This document shows, one piece after another, positions 15,811 through 24,123 of a DNA stretch of 64,000 nucleotides. The stretch is taken from positions 1 through 64,000 of the forward strand of contig JAIUPO010000020.1 of assembly GCA_020160805.1 (NCBI GenBank), given 5' to 3'. Made by a program: the position numbers and the translations under genes. The notes under the pieces are model-generated. The model made no database searches and was not told the DNA's origin. It saw only the letters and a program-made list of their open reading frames with translations. How positions within the stretch are numbered: the first letter of the stretch is position 1; each line of letters opens with the position of its first letter. The stretch comes from Actinomycetota bacterium. GTDB lineage: Bacteria > Actinomycetota > Actinomycetes > Actinomycetales > Dermatophilaceae.

Positions 15811-18360
15811 GTGCCGGGAACCAATCTGACCCGTGACGAGGCGCGATCTCGCGCCGAGCATATTCAGGTGGCCAGCTATGCCGTCGATCTGGACCTGACG
15901 ACCTCGCCGGACACCTTCCGCAGCGTCACGACCGTGCAGTTCACCTCCAGCGCGCCGGGGTCGGACACCTTCCTCGATCTGATCGCCCCGAGCGTCGAGG
16001 CGATCACTCTCAATGGCTCCGCGCTGGACCCGGCGACGCATTTCGATGGCGCCCGGATCAGCCTGCCGGACCTTGCCGCGGACAATGCGGTCGTCATCGA
16101 CGCGACCTGCGCCTATATGAACACCGGTGAGGGAATGCACCGCTTCGTCGACCCGGTCGACGACGAGGTCTACCTCTACACCCAGTTCGAGGTCCCCGAC
16201 AGTCGGCGGATCATGGCTGTCTTCGAGCAGCCGGATCTCAAGGCAGAGTTCACGTTCACCGTCACGGCGCCCGATCACTGGCAGGTTGTCTCCAATAGCA
16301 TCACGCCCGAGTCCGAGGCGGTCCGCGAGGGCGTGGCCCGCTGGTCCTTCCCGCCGACCGCCCGGATCTCGTCCTACATCACTGCGCTCGTGGCCGGGCC
16401 GTATGACGTGGTGCGCGACTCGGCAACCACCCGCGCCGGGGAGATTCCGCTGGGCGTCTTCTGCCGCAAGTCGATGACGCCCTATCTCGACGCCGATAAC
16501 ATCCTCGATTGCACCAAGCGCGGCTTCGCGTTCTTCGAGGAGATGTTCGACTCGCCCTATCCGTTCACGAAATACGATCAGCTCTTCACGCCCGAATACA
16601 ACATGGGCGCGATGGAGAACGCCGGCTGCGTGACGATCAACGAGATGTACGTCTTCCGCGGCAAGGTCCCGGACGCGCTCATCGAACGTCGCGCGCTGAC
16701 GATCCTGCACGAGCTCGCGCACATGTGGTTCGGCAATCTCGTCACGATGCAGTGGTGGAACGACCTGTGGCTCAACGAGTCGTTCGCCGAGTGGGCCTCG
16801 ACCACCTGCCAGGCCGAGGTGACGCAATGGTCGAGCGCCTGGACGACCTTCTGCACGCATGAGAAGGCTTGGGCCTATCGCCAGGATCAGCTCTCCTCCA
16901 CCCACCCCATCGTCGCGACGATCGGCGACCTGCACGATGTCGAGACGAACTTCGATGGCATCACCTATGCCAAGGGCGCCTCGGTCTTGAAGCAATTGGT
17001 CGCGTATGCCGGCCGCGAGCACTTCGTCGCCGGGCTGCGGGCCTACTTCGCGAAGCACGCCTGGGGCAACACGACCCTCGCCGACCTGCTCGGGGAATTG
17101 GAGGCCGCCTCCGGTCGCGATTTGCAGACCTGGTCGGGTCAGTGGCTGGAGACCTCAGGCGTCAACATCCTGCGCCCGGTCATCACCACCGATGATCGCG
17201 GAGCCATCTCCTCAGCTGTCATCGAGCAGAGCGTTGCCTCCGGCGATGACCTCTTGCGCCCGCACAGCCTGCGCATCGGGGCCTACGACCTGGACGGCGA
17301 ATCCTTCGTCCGCTCAGCGGTTTTCGATGTCGACGTCGACGGCGCGCAGACACTGGTGCCGGAACTGATCGGTCTGCAGCAGCCGGCCGTGCTGCTGGTC
17401 AACGACGACGATCTCGCCTACGCCAAGATCCGCTTCGACGAGCGTTCGCTCGCCTCGGTGCTGGCCCGGCCGCGCGGTTTCACCGAAACCCTCCCCCATT
17501 CCCTCGCCGTTGCCGCCCTGTGGGATATGACGCGCGATGGGGAGATGCGCGCCAGCGACTACCTCACCTTCGCCCTCGCCGTGGTCGACGGGGAGCGCGA
17601 TTCGACCCTGCTGCGCAGCCTGCTCGCGCAGATCTCGACCTGCCTGTCGCACTATCTCGCGCCGGAACACCGGGCCGCGGCTCGCCTCGAGGTGGTCGAG
17701 AAGCTGCGGGCGATGGCCCTGGCGGCACCGGCCGGCAGCGACGCGCAACTGCAGTTGGTCTCCGCATATGCCGTGCTCCTGGCCCCCGGCGACGACCCCG
17801 CCCTCGTTCGCGGGCTGCTCGACGGCAGCGCGCCGCTGGACGGACTGGCCATCGACCCGGATATGCGGTGGACGCTGGTGACCTCCCTGGCCGCGATTGG
17901 CGCCGAGGAGGGCGACCTCGTGGCCGCCGAATTGGAGCGCGACAGCACCTCCAATGGCCGTGAACGCGCCGCCCGCGCCCGCGCCGCGCGCCCGACCGCG
18001 GAAGCGAAGGCGGCGGCCTGGGCCGAGGGCGTCGAGAACGAGAAGACGCCGAACTCGGTGATCATGGCGCTGGCCATGGGCTTCAACAAGGCCGACGACC
18101 CGGCCCTGCTACAGCCTTATGTCGCGAAATTCCTCGACGTGATTTTGCAGGTCGCCAAGACCCGCACCTTCGCCATCGCCGAGGAAATCAACGGCTTCTT
18201 CCCCAGCGGCCTGGCCGGGCCGGAGCTCCTCGCCGCGACCAATGAGTGGCTCGCGGCGAATCCGGATGCGCCCGCCACGGTCCGGCGCACGATGGCCGAG
18301 AACCGCGATGGCGTCGCTCGCGCCGTCACCGCTCAAGAGCGCGACCGGACGCAGGCCTGA
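15811..18360 (+). CDS. pepN: M1-family aminopeptidase N
   Basis: An 849-residue zinc aminopeptidase, normal length for actinobacterial PepN. GTG 15811 follows AGGAG at eight bases. The exopeptidase motif GAMEN is at 266-270, the zinc motif HELAH at 300-304 with the third ligand Glu323 (LNESFAEW), and the C-terminal ERAP1-like helical half follows. It trims N-terminal residues from peptides in the cytosol, downstream of proteases such as Clp. It is the first of three rightward genes with mscS and the globin gene; only three bases separate it from mscS. Confidence 0.96.
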   Translation: MPGTNLTRDEARSRAEHIQVASYAVDLDLTTSPDTFRSVTTVQFTSSAPGSDTFLDLIAPSVEAITLNGSALDPATHFDGARISLPDLAADNAVVIDATCAYMNTGEGMHRFVDPVDDEVYLYTQFEVPDSRRIMAVFEQPDLKAEFTFTVTAPDHWQVVSNSITPESEAVREGVARWSFPPTARISSYITALVAGPYDVVRDSATTRAGEIPLGVFCRKSMTPYLDADNILDCTKRGFAFFEEMFDSPYPFTKYDQLFTPEYNMGAMENAGCVTINEMYVFRGKVPDALIERRALTILHELAHMWFGNLVTMQWWNDLWLNESFAEWASTTCQAEVTQWSSAWTTFCTHEKAWAYRQDQLSSTHPIVATIGDLHDVETNFDGITYAKGASVLKQLVAYAGREHFVAGLRAYFAKHAWGNTTLADLLGELEAASGRDLQTWSGQWLETSGVNILRPVITTDDRGAISSAVIEQSVASGDDLLRPHSLRIGAYDLDGESFVRSAVFDVDVDGAQTLVPELIGLQQPAVLLVNDDDLAYAKIRFDERSLASVLARPRGFTETLPHSLAVAALWDMTRDGEMRASDYLTFALAVVDGERDSTLLRSLLAQISTCLSHYLAPEHRAAARLEVVEKLRAMALAAPAGSDAQLQLVSAYAVLLAPGDDPALVRGLLDGSAPLDGLAIDPDMRWTLVTSLAAIGAEEGDLVAAELERDSTSNGRERAARARAARPTAEAKAAAWAEGVENEKTPNSVIMALAMGFNKADDPALLQPYVAKFLDVILQVAKTRTFAIAEEINGFFPSGLAGPELLAATNEWLAANPDAPATVRRTMAENRDGVARAVTAQERDRTQA

Positions 18361-18363
18361 GCG

Positions 18364-19278
18364 ATGTCGGGCACCGTCGTGCCACTCCTGACCCGGCACG
18401 AACTGTGGGAGGGGTTTCAGGGCGTGCCGATGCGGATCGTCGCAACGATCCTCGGGGCGACGTTCCTGCGCTGGCTGTTGCACCGCGTCATCCGCCGGGC
18501 GATCGCGCTCGCCATCGCCCGCGGTGACCGGGAGGAGTCCTCGCGCACGGGTCGGTTTGTCGCGCACGCCACCGGCTGGTCGATCGACCGCCACCGGCAA
18601 CGCTTGGCGACGCTGGGGACCCTGCTGCGCAGCACGGTGACCTTGGTCGTCGCGCTCGTGGCGATCCTGACGATCATGTCGCTCTTGGGGCTGCCGCTCG
18701 CGCCGCTGCTCGCCTCGGCCGGCGTCGGCGGTCTCGCGCTGGGGTTCGGCGCGCAGAGCCTCGTCAAAGACTTCCTCTCCGGTGTCTTCATGATCATGGA
18801 GGATCAGTACGGCGTCGGCGATGTCGTCGACCTCGGCGAGGTGACGGGCACCGTCGAGGATGTCTCGCTGCGGATCACGACCGTGCGTGATGCCAATGGC
18901 GTGACCTGGCATGTGCGCAATGGGGAGATTCTGCGTGTCGGCAACAAGAGCCAGGGCTGGGCGCAGGTTGTCGTGGACCTGCCGGTCGGTTATGACGCCG
19001 ATGTCGAGAAGGCCTTGCAGGCTCTCGACCGGGTCGTCGCTGACTTTGCCGCCGATCCCCAGTGGTCGGACAAGGTCGTCGACGCGCCGAGCGTCCTGGG
19101 CGTCGAGTCCTTGGTCGGTGGCGCCATGACCTTGCGGATGATCGCCAAGTGCGTTGCGGGACAGGAGTTCTCAGTGCAGCGAGAGTTGCGCCTGCGGGCC
19201 AAGAATGCGCTCGACGCGGCCGGGATTCCCGGGCCGCGACCGGGCGGCATACTCCCGACGCCAGGAGGTGCGCCGTGA
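18364..19278 (+). CDS. MscS-family mechanosensitive channel
   Basis: A 304-residue membrane protein with three hydrophobic segments, the last being the pore helix [20 protein letters not shown] that carries the Gly/Ala-rich MscS signature. The beta domain ([20 protein letters not shown]) and the mixed cytoplasmic domain follow. It opens under membrane tension to release solutes in osmotic downshock. The C-terminal tail is Pro/Gly-rich and short. Its stop overlaps the globin start (GTGA). Confidence 0.93.
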   Translation: MSGTVVPLLTRHELWEGFQGVPMRIVATILGATFLRWLLHRVIRRAIALAIARGDREESSRTGRFVAHATGWSIDRHRQRLATLGTLLRSTVTLVVALVAILTIMSLLGLPLAPLLASAGVGGLALGFGAQSLVKDFLSGVFMIMEDQYGVGDVVDLGEVTGTVEDVSLRITTVRDANGVTWHVRNGEILRVGNKSQGWAQVVVDLPVGYDADVEKALQALDRVVADFAADPQWSDKVVDAPSVLGVESLVGGAMTLRMIAKCVAGQEFSVQRELRLRAKNALDAAGIPGPRPGGILPTPGGAP

Positions 19279-19655
19279 GCGAGGTCAGCTTCTATGAGGC
19301 CGTCGGCGGCCACGAAACCTTCGAGCGCTTGGTCGCGGTCTTTTATGCCGGCGTGGCCGGCGACGAACCGCTGCGCGCGCTCTATCCCGAGGAAGACCTC
19401 GGCCCGGCGGCGGACCGGCTGCGGATGTTCCTCGAGCAGTACTGGGGAGGGCCGACGACCTACTCGCAAGAGCGCGGGCATCCCCGCTTGCGGATGCGCC
19501 ATGTGCCGTATGCCGTCACCCCCGACATGCGGGACCGCTGGCTGCTGCACATGATGGACGCGGTCGACGCGATCGGGCTGGACCCGGAGCACGACGCGAC
19601 GCTGCGCGACTACCTCACGCGGGCGGCATACAGCCTAGTCAACGCGATGGAGTGA
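19275..19655 (+). CDS. glbO: Group II truncated haemoglobin
   Basis: A 126-residue protein from GTG 19275, which overlaps the mscS stop and lies six bases after GGAGG. It has the two-on-two globin layout: [20 protein letters not shown] at the start, the AB-loop Gly pair, [21 protein letters not shown], and the proximal His in RMRHVPYAV. The Trp in [11 protein letters not shown] fits group II (TrbO). Such proteins bind oxygen and detoxify nitric oxide or peroxide. Coupling to pepN and mscS is common in related actinobacteria. Confidence 0.93.
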   Translation: MSEVSFYEAVGGHETFERLVAVFYAGVAGDEPLRALYPEEDLGPAADRLRMFLEQYWGGPTTYSQERGHPRLRMRHVPYAVTPDMRDRWLLHMMDAVDAIGLDPEHDATLRDYLTRAAYSLVNAME

Positions 19656-19666
19656 GGCCGCGCCCC

Positions 19667-20455
19667 TCAGGGGCGCAGGTCGCGCGCGGCGAAGACCGCG
19701 TTGAGGGTCTCCAGGTCGTCGGTGACGATGCCGTCGACGCCGAGGTCGAGCAACTCGGTCATCTCCCGCGGATCGTCGATCGTCCACACGTGCAGATGCT
19801 TGCCGAGGGCGTGCACGCGCCGCACCAGCGCCGGCGTGACGAGTTCGATGCGCCGGCCACGCACCACATGACGTCGCGGGATCTGCAGCACCGGCGACGA
19901 CGAATGCAGCAGCCGCGAAAGCGGCAGCGGGGCATATCGCAGGCCGACGATCCCGGCTTGTCCCGCGGCGGTGGCCAGGCGCGGGCCGAGTCCTTTGCGC
20001 ACCGCCCGCAGCCTGGACTCCGAAAACGATCCGACGCAGATGCGGTCGAGCACGTCCATCGAGCGCACGGTCTCGATCAGTGGCGCAATCGCCCCGGCGG
20101 CCTTGACGTCGATGTTGACGTGCGCCGCGGGGAAGCTCTCGAGCACCTCGACCAGCGTGGGGATGGCATCGCCCGCGGCGGTGCGGACCGACGCGAGATC
20201 GGCCGACGAGACGTCCGCGATGGCGCCGCGGCCATCGGTGACCCGGTCCAGATGCGTGTCGTGGAAGGCGACCAGCTGCCCGTCCTTGGTGGCGTGGACA
20301 TCGGTCTCGAGATAGCGGAACCCGAGCCGGATCGCCTCGGCAAAGGCGGCAATCGTGTTCTCTCGCTGCAGGTTTGGGGTATGCAGCGCCCCGCCCCGAT
20401 GCGCGAGGCCGACCGGTCCCGTCAGATCGAAATAGGGGTGGTCGGCCGCGCGCAT
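19667..20455 (-). CDS. Glycerophosphodiester phosphodiesterase
   Basis: A 262-residue GDPD TIM barrel from ATG 20455; an upstream start would only overlap the amylase gene. Catalytic features are visible: GLAHRGGALHTPNLQRENT, the metal Glu in YLETDVHATKDGQLVAFHD with the second His, and the C-terminal LHVWTIDDP and VDGIVTDD. It hydrolyses glycerophosphodiesters to glycerol-3-phosphate and an alcohol. It starts seven bases behind the stop of the glucosidase gene, so the two are likely co-transcribed. Confidence 0.93.
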   Translation of the reverse strand: MRAADHPYFDLTGPVGLAHRGGALHTPNLQRENTIAAFAEAIRLGFRYLETDVHATKDGQLVAFHDTHLDRVTDGRGAIADVSSADLASVRTAAGDAIPTLVEVLESFPAAHVNIDVKAAGAIAPLIETVRSMDVLDRICVGSFSESRLRAVRKGLGPRLATAAGQAGIVGLRYAPLPLSRLLHSSSPVLQIPRRHVVRGRRIELVTPALVRRVHALGKHLHVWTIDDPREMTELLDLGVDGIVTDDLETLNAVFAARDLRP

Positions 20456-20462
20456 CGGTCGC

Positions 20463-22169
20463 TCAGATCCGCGCCCAGACGGCGGTGTCCGTGGGGACCA
20501 GTCCGTCTGCGGTGAGTTCGCCCGAGGCCACCAGCACCTCAGCACCGTCGGGCAACCGCGCCGGCTCGAAGCCAAGGTTGAGCAGGACAAGTGTCGGGAA
20601 TCGGTCGTTCAGGCCCCTGTTGACGTAGGCCACGATGTCCTCACCGAGGCCGTCAACCCGGGCCAGGCTCCCGAGCCCGAGTTCGCGCTCGGCGCGAGTC
20701 GTCAGCAGTGCCCGGTAGAGTTCCAGCGTTGAGCCGTCAACGCCCACCTGCAGGTCGGCGGCGAGGGCGGCATACTCCGCCGGCTGCGGAAGCCACGTCT
20801 TGCCGCCGGGACCGAAGCCGAGCCCGGGCTCGCCCGCCACCCACGGCAGGGGGACGCGGCAGCCATCGCGGCCGAGTTCCTTGCCGCCGGTGCGCAGGTA
20901 GACCGGGTCCTCGCGCAGCTCGTTCGGCAGGGCAGTCGCCTCGGGCAGCCCGAGTTCTTCGCCCTGGTAGAGGTATGCGGACCCCGGCAGTGCGAGCATC
21001 AGCGTCGTCGCCGCGCGGGCCCGCCGCAGACCGAGGGCATTGTCCGGTTGCGGGTCGCCAGCGCCGATGCCATTGGGGCGGCGTTTGCCGATGGGCAGCG
21101 CGAGCCGGCTGACGTGCCGCACGACATCGTGATTGCTCAGCACCCACGTCGCCGGCGCGCCAACTGAGTCGCACACTTCCAATGACTTGGCGATGACAGC
21201 GTGCAAATCTGCTGCGCGCCAAGGGCATTCGAGGAAGTCGAAGTTGAAGGCCTGGTGGAACTCGTCGTGACGGATGTAGAGGGCGGCCCGCTCCGGCGGG
21301 TTGACCCAGGCCTCGGCGCACAGGATGCGGTCCGGCTCGCCATAGGAGTCCAGCAGGGCGCGCCAGGACTGGTAGATGTCGTGGACGCCGTCCTTGTCCC
21401 ACATCGGCGCGTCACTGGTGGGGCGCTCCTCGTCCTCGGGGCCGAGCAGTTCGAGCTCGCCATCCCAGTCCGGCAGGGCCGGGTCCTTGACGAGGCCGTG
21501 GGCGACATCGACCCGGAAGCCGGCGACGCCGCGCTGCACCCAGAAGTCGAGGATGTCGAGGAACTCCTGACGAACGTCGGGGTGTTCCCAATTCAGGTCC
21601 GGCTGGGTGACATCGAAGATGTGGAGGTACCACTGGCCCAGGCTGCCGTCGGTCTCGGTGACGCGCGTCCACCCCGGGCCACCGAAGACGGACTTCCAGT
21701 TGTTGGGCGGCAATTCGCCGTTCTCACCGCGTCCGTTGCGGAACATATAGCGCTCCCGCTCCGGGCTGCCCGGCCCGGCCGCGAGGGCCGCCTGGAACCA
21801 CGGGTGCTCGGATGAGGAGTGATTGGGCACCAGGTCGACGATGACCTTCAGGCCGGCGGCATCGGCGTCCGCGATCAGGCCCTCGAAATCTGCGAGCGAT
21901 CCGAAGAGCGGGTCGATATCGCGATAGTCCGCGACGTCATAGCCGGCGTCGTGCTGCGGCGAGACATAAAACGGCGAGAACCAGACCGCGTCGACGCCGA
22001 GCGCCTTCAGGTAGGGCAATTTCGCGCGCGCACCGGGCAGGTCGCCGATGCCACTTCCGTCGCTGTCGGCGAAGGAACGCGGATAGATCTGGTAGATCAC
22101 CGCATGGCGCCACCAGGCCGCATTCGCGGCGTCGTGGTCATGGATCGTGGTCGTCGCGAGAGTCGTCAC
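20463..22169 (-). CDS. GH13 alpha-glucosidase (oligo-1,6-glucosidase type)
   Basis: A 568-residue GH13 enzyme from GTG 22169. The catalytic triad sits where expected: nucleophile Asp221 (GFRVDVAHG), acid Glu286 (LCAEAWV) and Asp348 (LSNHDVV). The start WWRHAVIYQIYPRSFADSDGSGIGD and VDLVPNHSS are typical of cytoplasmic alpha-glucosidases that release glucose from maltose, isomaltose or short dextrins. No signal peptide. With glgX nearby it suggests active alpha-glucan turnover. Confidence 0.93.
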   Translation of the reverse strand: MTTLATTTIHDHDAANAAWWRHAVIYQIYPRSFADSDGSGIGDLPGARAKLPYLKALGVDAVWFSPFYVSPQHDAGYDVADYRDIDPLFGSLADFEGLIADADAAGLKVIVDLVPNHSSSEHPWFQAALAAGPGSPERERYMFRNGRGENGELPPNNWKSVFGGPGWTRVTETDGSLGQWYLHIFDVTQPDLNWEHPDVRQEFLDILDFWVQRGVAGFRVDVAHGLVKDPALPDWDGELELLGPEDEERPTSDAPMWDKDGVHDIYQSWRALLDSYGEPDRILCAEAWVNPPERAALYIRHDEFHQAFNFDFLECPWRAADLHAVIAKSLEVCDSVGAPATWVLSNHDVVRHVSRLALPIGKRRPNGIGAGDPQPDNALGLRRARAATTLMLALPGSAYLYQGEELGLPEATALPNELREDPVYLRTGGKELGRDGCRVPLPWVAGEPGLGFGPGGKTWLPQPAEYAALAADLQVGVDGSTLELYRALLTTRAERELGLGSLARVDGLGEDIVAYVNRGLNDRFPTLVLLNLGFEPARLPDGAEVLVASGELTADGLVPTDTAVWARI

Positions 22170-22183
22170 GAGGGCCTATTCCA

Positions 22184-23026
22184 TCACGCACCGAGCAGGC
22201 GTTCCGCCACGTCCGCCACGACGCGCGCGGGTCCGGCGATATGCCAGCGGTGGCCCCGGTGGTGCACGACCTGCGCCTCTCCCCCGGCGGCCCGAACCAG
22301 GGCGATGCCGGGATACCAATCCCAGTCCGCGGTGCCGCTCTGGAGGAATCCGCCGGCGCGCCCCGCGGCCACCGCGGCTAGGTCGAGCGAGCCGGAGCCG
22401 AGCATCCGGACCGTCGCCGCGCCGCTGGAGGCGGCCAGCCAGGGCTCGATGACATCCGGGTCGTGCATGCGAGTCGGATGCAGGTAGGTCGTCAGGGCGA
22501 TGTCCGCGAGGGCCGTGTCCAACAGGCTGGGTGCCGGCTTGCCATCGTGGAGCAGCAGCCCGGGGCCATCGCCCTCGGTCTGCCCGATCCAGGTCTCCCC
22601 GGTCGCCCCCGAGGCGACCGCTCCGATCAGCGAATCGCCTTCTGCGCGAAGGGCAATCGCACTACACCACGAGCCAAGACGACTGGCGTAGTTGTAGGTC
22701 CCATCGACCGGATCGATGATCCACGTGCGTCCCGAAGCGCTCGCCCGCGCGGCACCTTCCTCACCGAGGATGCCGTCAGCGGGCCGCAGCGCGGCGAGCG
22801 CCGCGACGATATCGGCCTCCGCCCGGTGGTCGGCCTCGGTCACGATGTCCGACACGGAGGTCTTGCGCGTGGTCGCCAGCGGTCGCTCGCGCATCCATCT
22901 CCCGACCGCCACGCCACGCCACACGAGGGCGCCCGCGAGATCCCGATCCTGGGCGCTCGCGGGATCGGCGGACAAGGCGGCCAACCACTGCTCGGTCGGC
23001 TCAAGCTGCGCGGGGAGACGCGTCAT
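22184..23026 (-). CDS. Inositol monophosphatase-family phosphatase
   Basis: A 280-residue Mg-dependent sugar phosphatase. Metal-binding motifs are complete: TEADHRAEADIV, ILGEEGA, WIIDPVDGTYNYASRLGSWC and DWDWYPGIALVRAAGGE. The exact substrate (inositol-1-P, histidinol-P or PAP) cannot be told from the motifs; the ending resembles actinobacterial HisN-like proteins. It lies 14 bases before the glucosidase start and may share its transcript. Confidence 0.9.
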   Translation of the reverse strand: MTRLPAQLEPTEQWLAALSADPASAQDRDLAGALVWRGVAVGRWMRERPLATTRKTSVSDIVTEADHRAEADIVAALAALRPADGILGEEGAARASASGRTWIIDPVDGTYNYASRLGSWCSAIALRAEGDSLIGAVASGATGETWIGQTEGDGPGLLLHDGKPAPSLLDTALADIALTTYLHPTRMHDPDVIEPWLAASSGAATVRMLGSGSLDLAAVAAGRAGGFLQSGTADWDWYPGIALVRAAGGEAQVVHHRGHRWHIAGPARVVADVAERLLGA

Positions 23027-23059
23027 ACGGCCAGCCTCTCACATGACCGTGACCGCAGG

Positions 23060-23686
23060 TCAGCGAGCGAGGACGTGTCCGCCGGTCGTTCGCAGCCGCC
23101 ACCAGGTGCCGCAGCGATAGAGAGTCGCCGGCTCGCCGGGCGCGAGGAAGCGCAGGCTGTATACCGCGAAGGCTAGCCCCCGCGGTCCGCGGCTGCCGGG
23201 CAGTTCCTCGCCCCAGACGCGGGCGCGCAGCGCATCGACCTGGGCCGCAAGCCCGGTGCCCGCCTCACCGAGCGTGGTGACGCCGGCCCGGACCTCCGCG
23301 AGCAAGGTCTCGGGGGTGTAGGTCATGACCTCTTCCCAGCCCGTCCGCGGCGGGGTCATAGCCGCCCACGGGACGAAGACCGACATCGGCGGCACCGGGA
23401 TGGCCGCCTCACCCTGGCGCTCGGCGTGGGCGATCCGGTCGAGGACCGCCGCCACCGGCACGACGGCGTCCACCTCGGCCGGTTCGGCGAGAGCCAGCGT
23501 CCGCAGCCCGAGCACCGTGCCGCTGCCGGTCAGCCCCCGGCCGGGCAGCACGCAGACGTATGCCGCCAGCACACCCCCCGAAGCCGCCAGCCGAACAGCG
23601 GCGTCCGCGTCAATCTCCTTGGCCAGCAGGGCAAATCGGCGCAGGTCGGCAACCGACTCAGCGTCGGCGAAGCACAACTCACTCAT
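23060..23686 (-). CDS. Conserved hypothetical protein coupled to a thioesterase
   Basis: A 208-residue soluble protein starting at ATG 23686 in an ATGA overlap with the thioesterase stop. No domain was recognised. It is Ala/Leu-rich, with LAEVRAGVTTLGEAGTGLAAQVDAL as a likely helix and a C-terminal beta-rich end (LYRCGTWWRLRTTGG). Tight coupling to the thioesterase and glgX argues for a real cytosolic gene, but no role can be given. Confidence 0.75.
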   Translation of the reverse strand: MSELCFADAESVADLRRFALLAKEIDADAAVRLAASGGVLAAYVCVLPGRGLTGSGTVLGLRTLALAEPAEVDAVVPVAAVLDRIAHAERQGEAAIPVPPMSVFVPWAAMTPPRTGWEEVMTYTPETLLAEVRAGVTTLGEAGTGLAAQVDALRARVWGEELPGSRGPRGLAFAVYSLRFLAPGEPATLYRCGTWWRLRTTGGHVLAR

Positions 23687-24123
23687 CGCCGTCGCCACCG
23701 GAAGGCCACCGGCTCCCCCGCCAACTCGCGCAGCCGGGCCCGCTCGGATTCGGTCAGCCGGCGCGGGCTGGCCGTCGCGAAGTCATAGGCCACCAGGGAG
23801 GTCTCAGCGCGGGCATACAGCCGGTCGCCAACCCCCTCCGGGTCGCGGACTTCATACCCGAGCTCGAAACTCGCCCCAGAAATTGCCGTGGGCCACAACG
23901 AGATTCGCACGGGCGCGTGCCGGAAGGTCAGCGGCGCGAGGTATTCGATCTCGTGCCGGGCGACAAGCACCCCGGTCTCCAGCATCGTCCGGTCCTGGCC
24001 GAACCACTCGGCGAAGGCCGCCACTCGCGCATCCTCGAGCAGCCGCAGGAACTGGACGTTGTTGACATGGCCATAGGCATCCATGTCTGACCAGCGCAGG
24101 GCCACATCGACGAAGCGGGTCAT
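23683..24123 (-). CDS. Acyl-CoA thioesterase (hot-dog fold, 4HBT)
   Basis: A 146-residue hot-dog protein: VALRWSDMDAYGHVNNVQFLRLLEDAR is the classic 4HBT active-site helix with catalytic Asp in SDMDAYGHVNN. It cleaves an acyl-CoA or related thioester. ATG 24123 overlaps the glgX stop by four bases (24120-24123) and its own stop overlaps the next gene, forming a three-gene coupled unit. Confidence 0.92.
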   Translation of the reverse strand: MTRFVDVALRWSDMDAYGHVNNVQFLRLLEDARVAAFAEWFGQDRTMLETGVLVARHEIEYLAPLTFRHAPVRISLWPTAISGASFELGYEVRDPEGVGDRLYARAETSLVAYDFATASPRRLTESERARLRELAGEPVAFRWRRR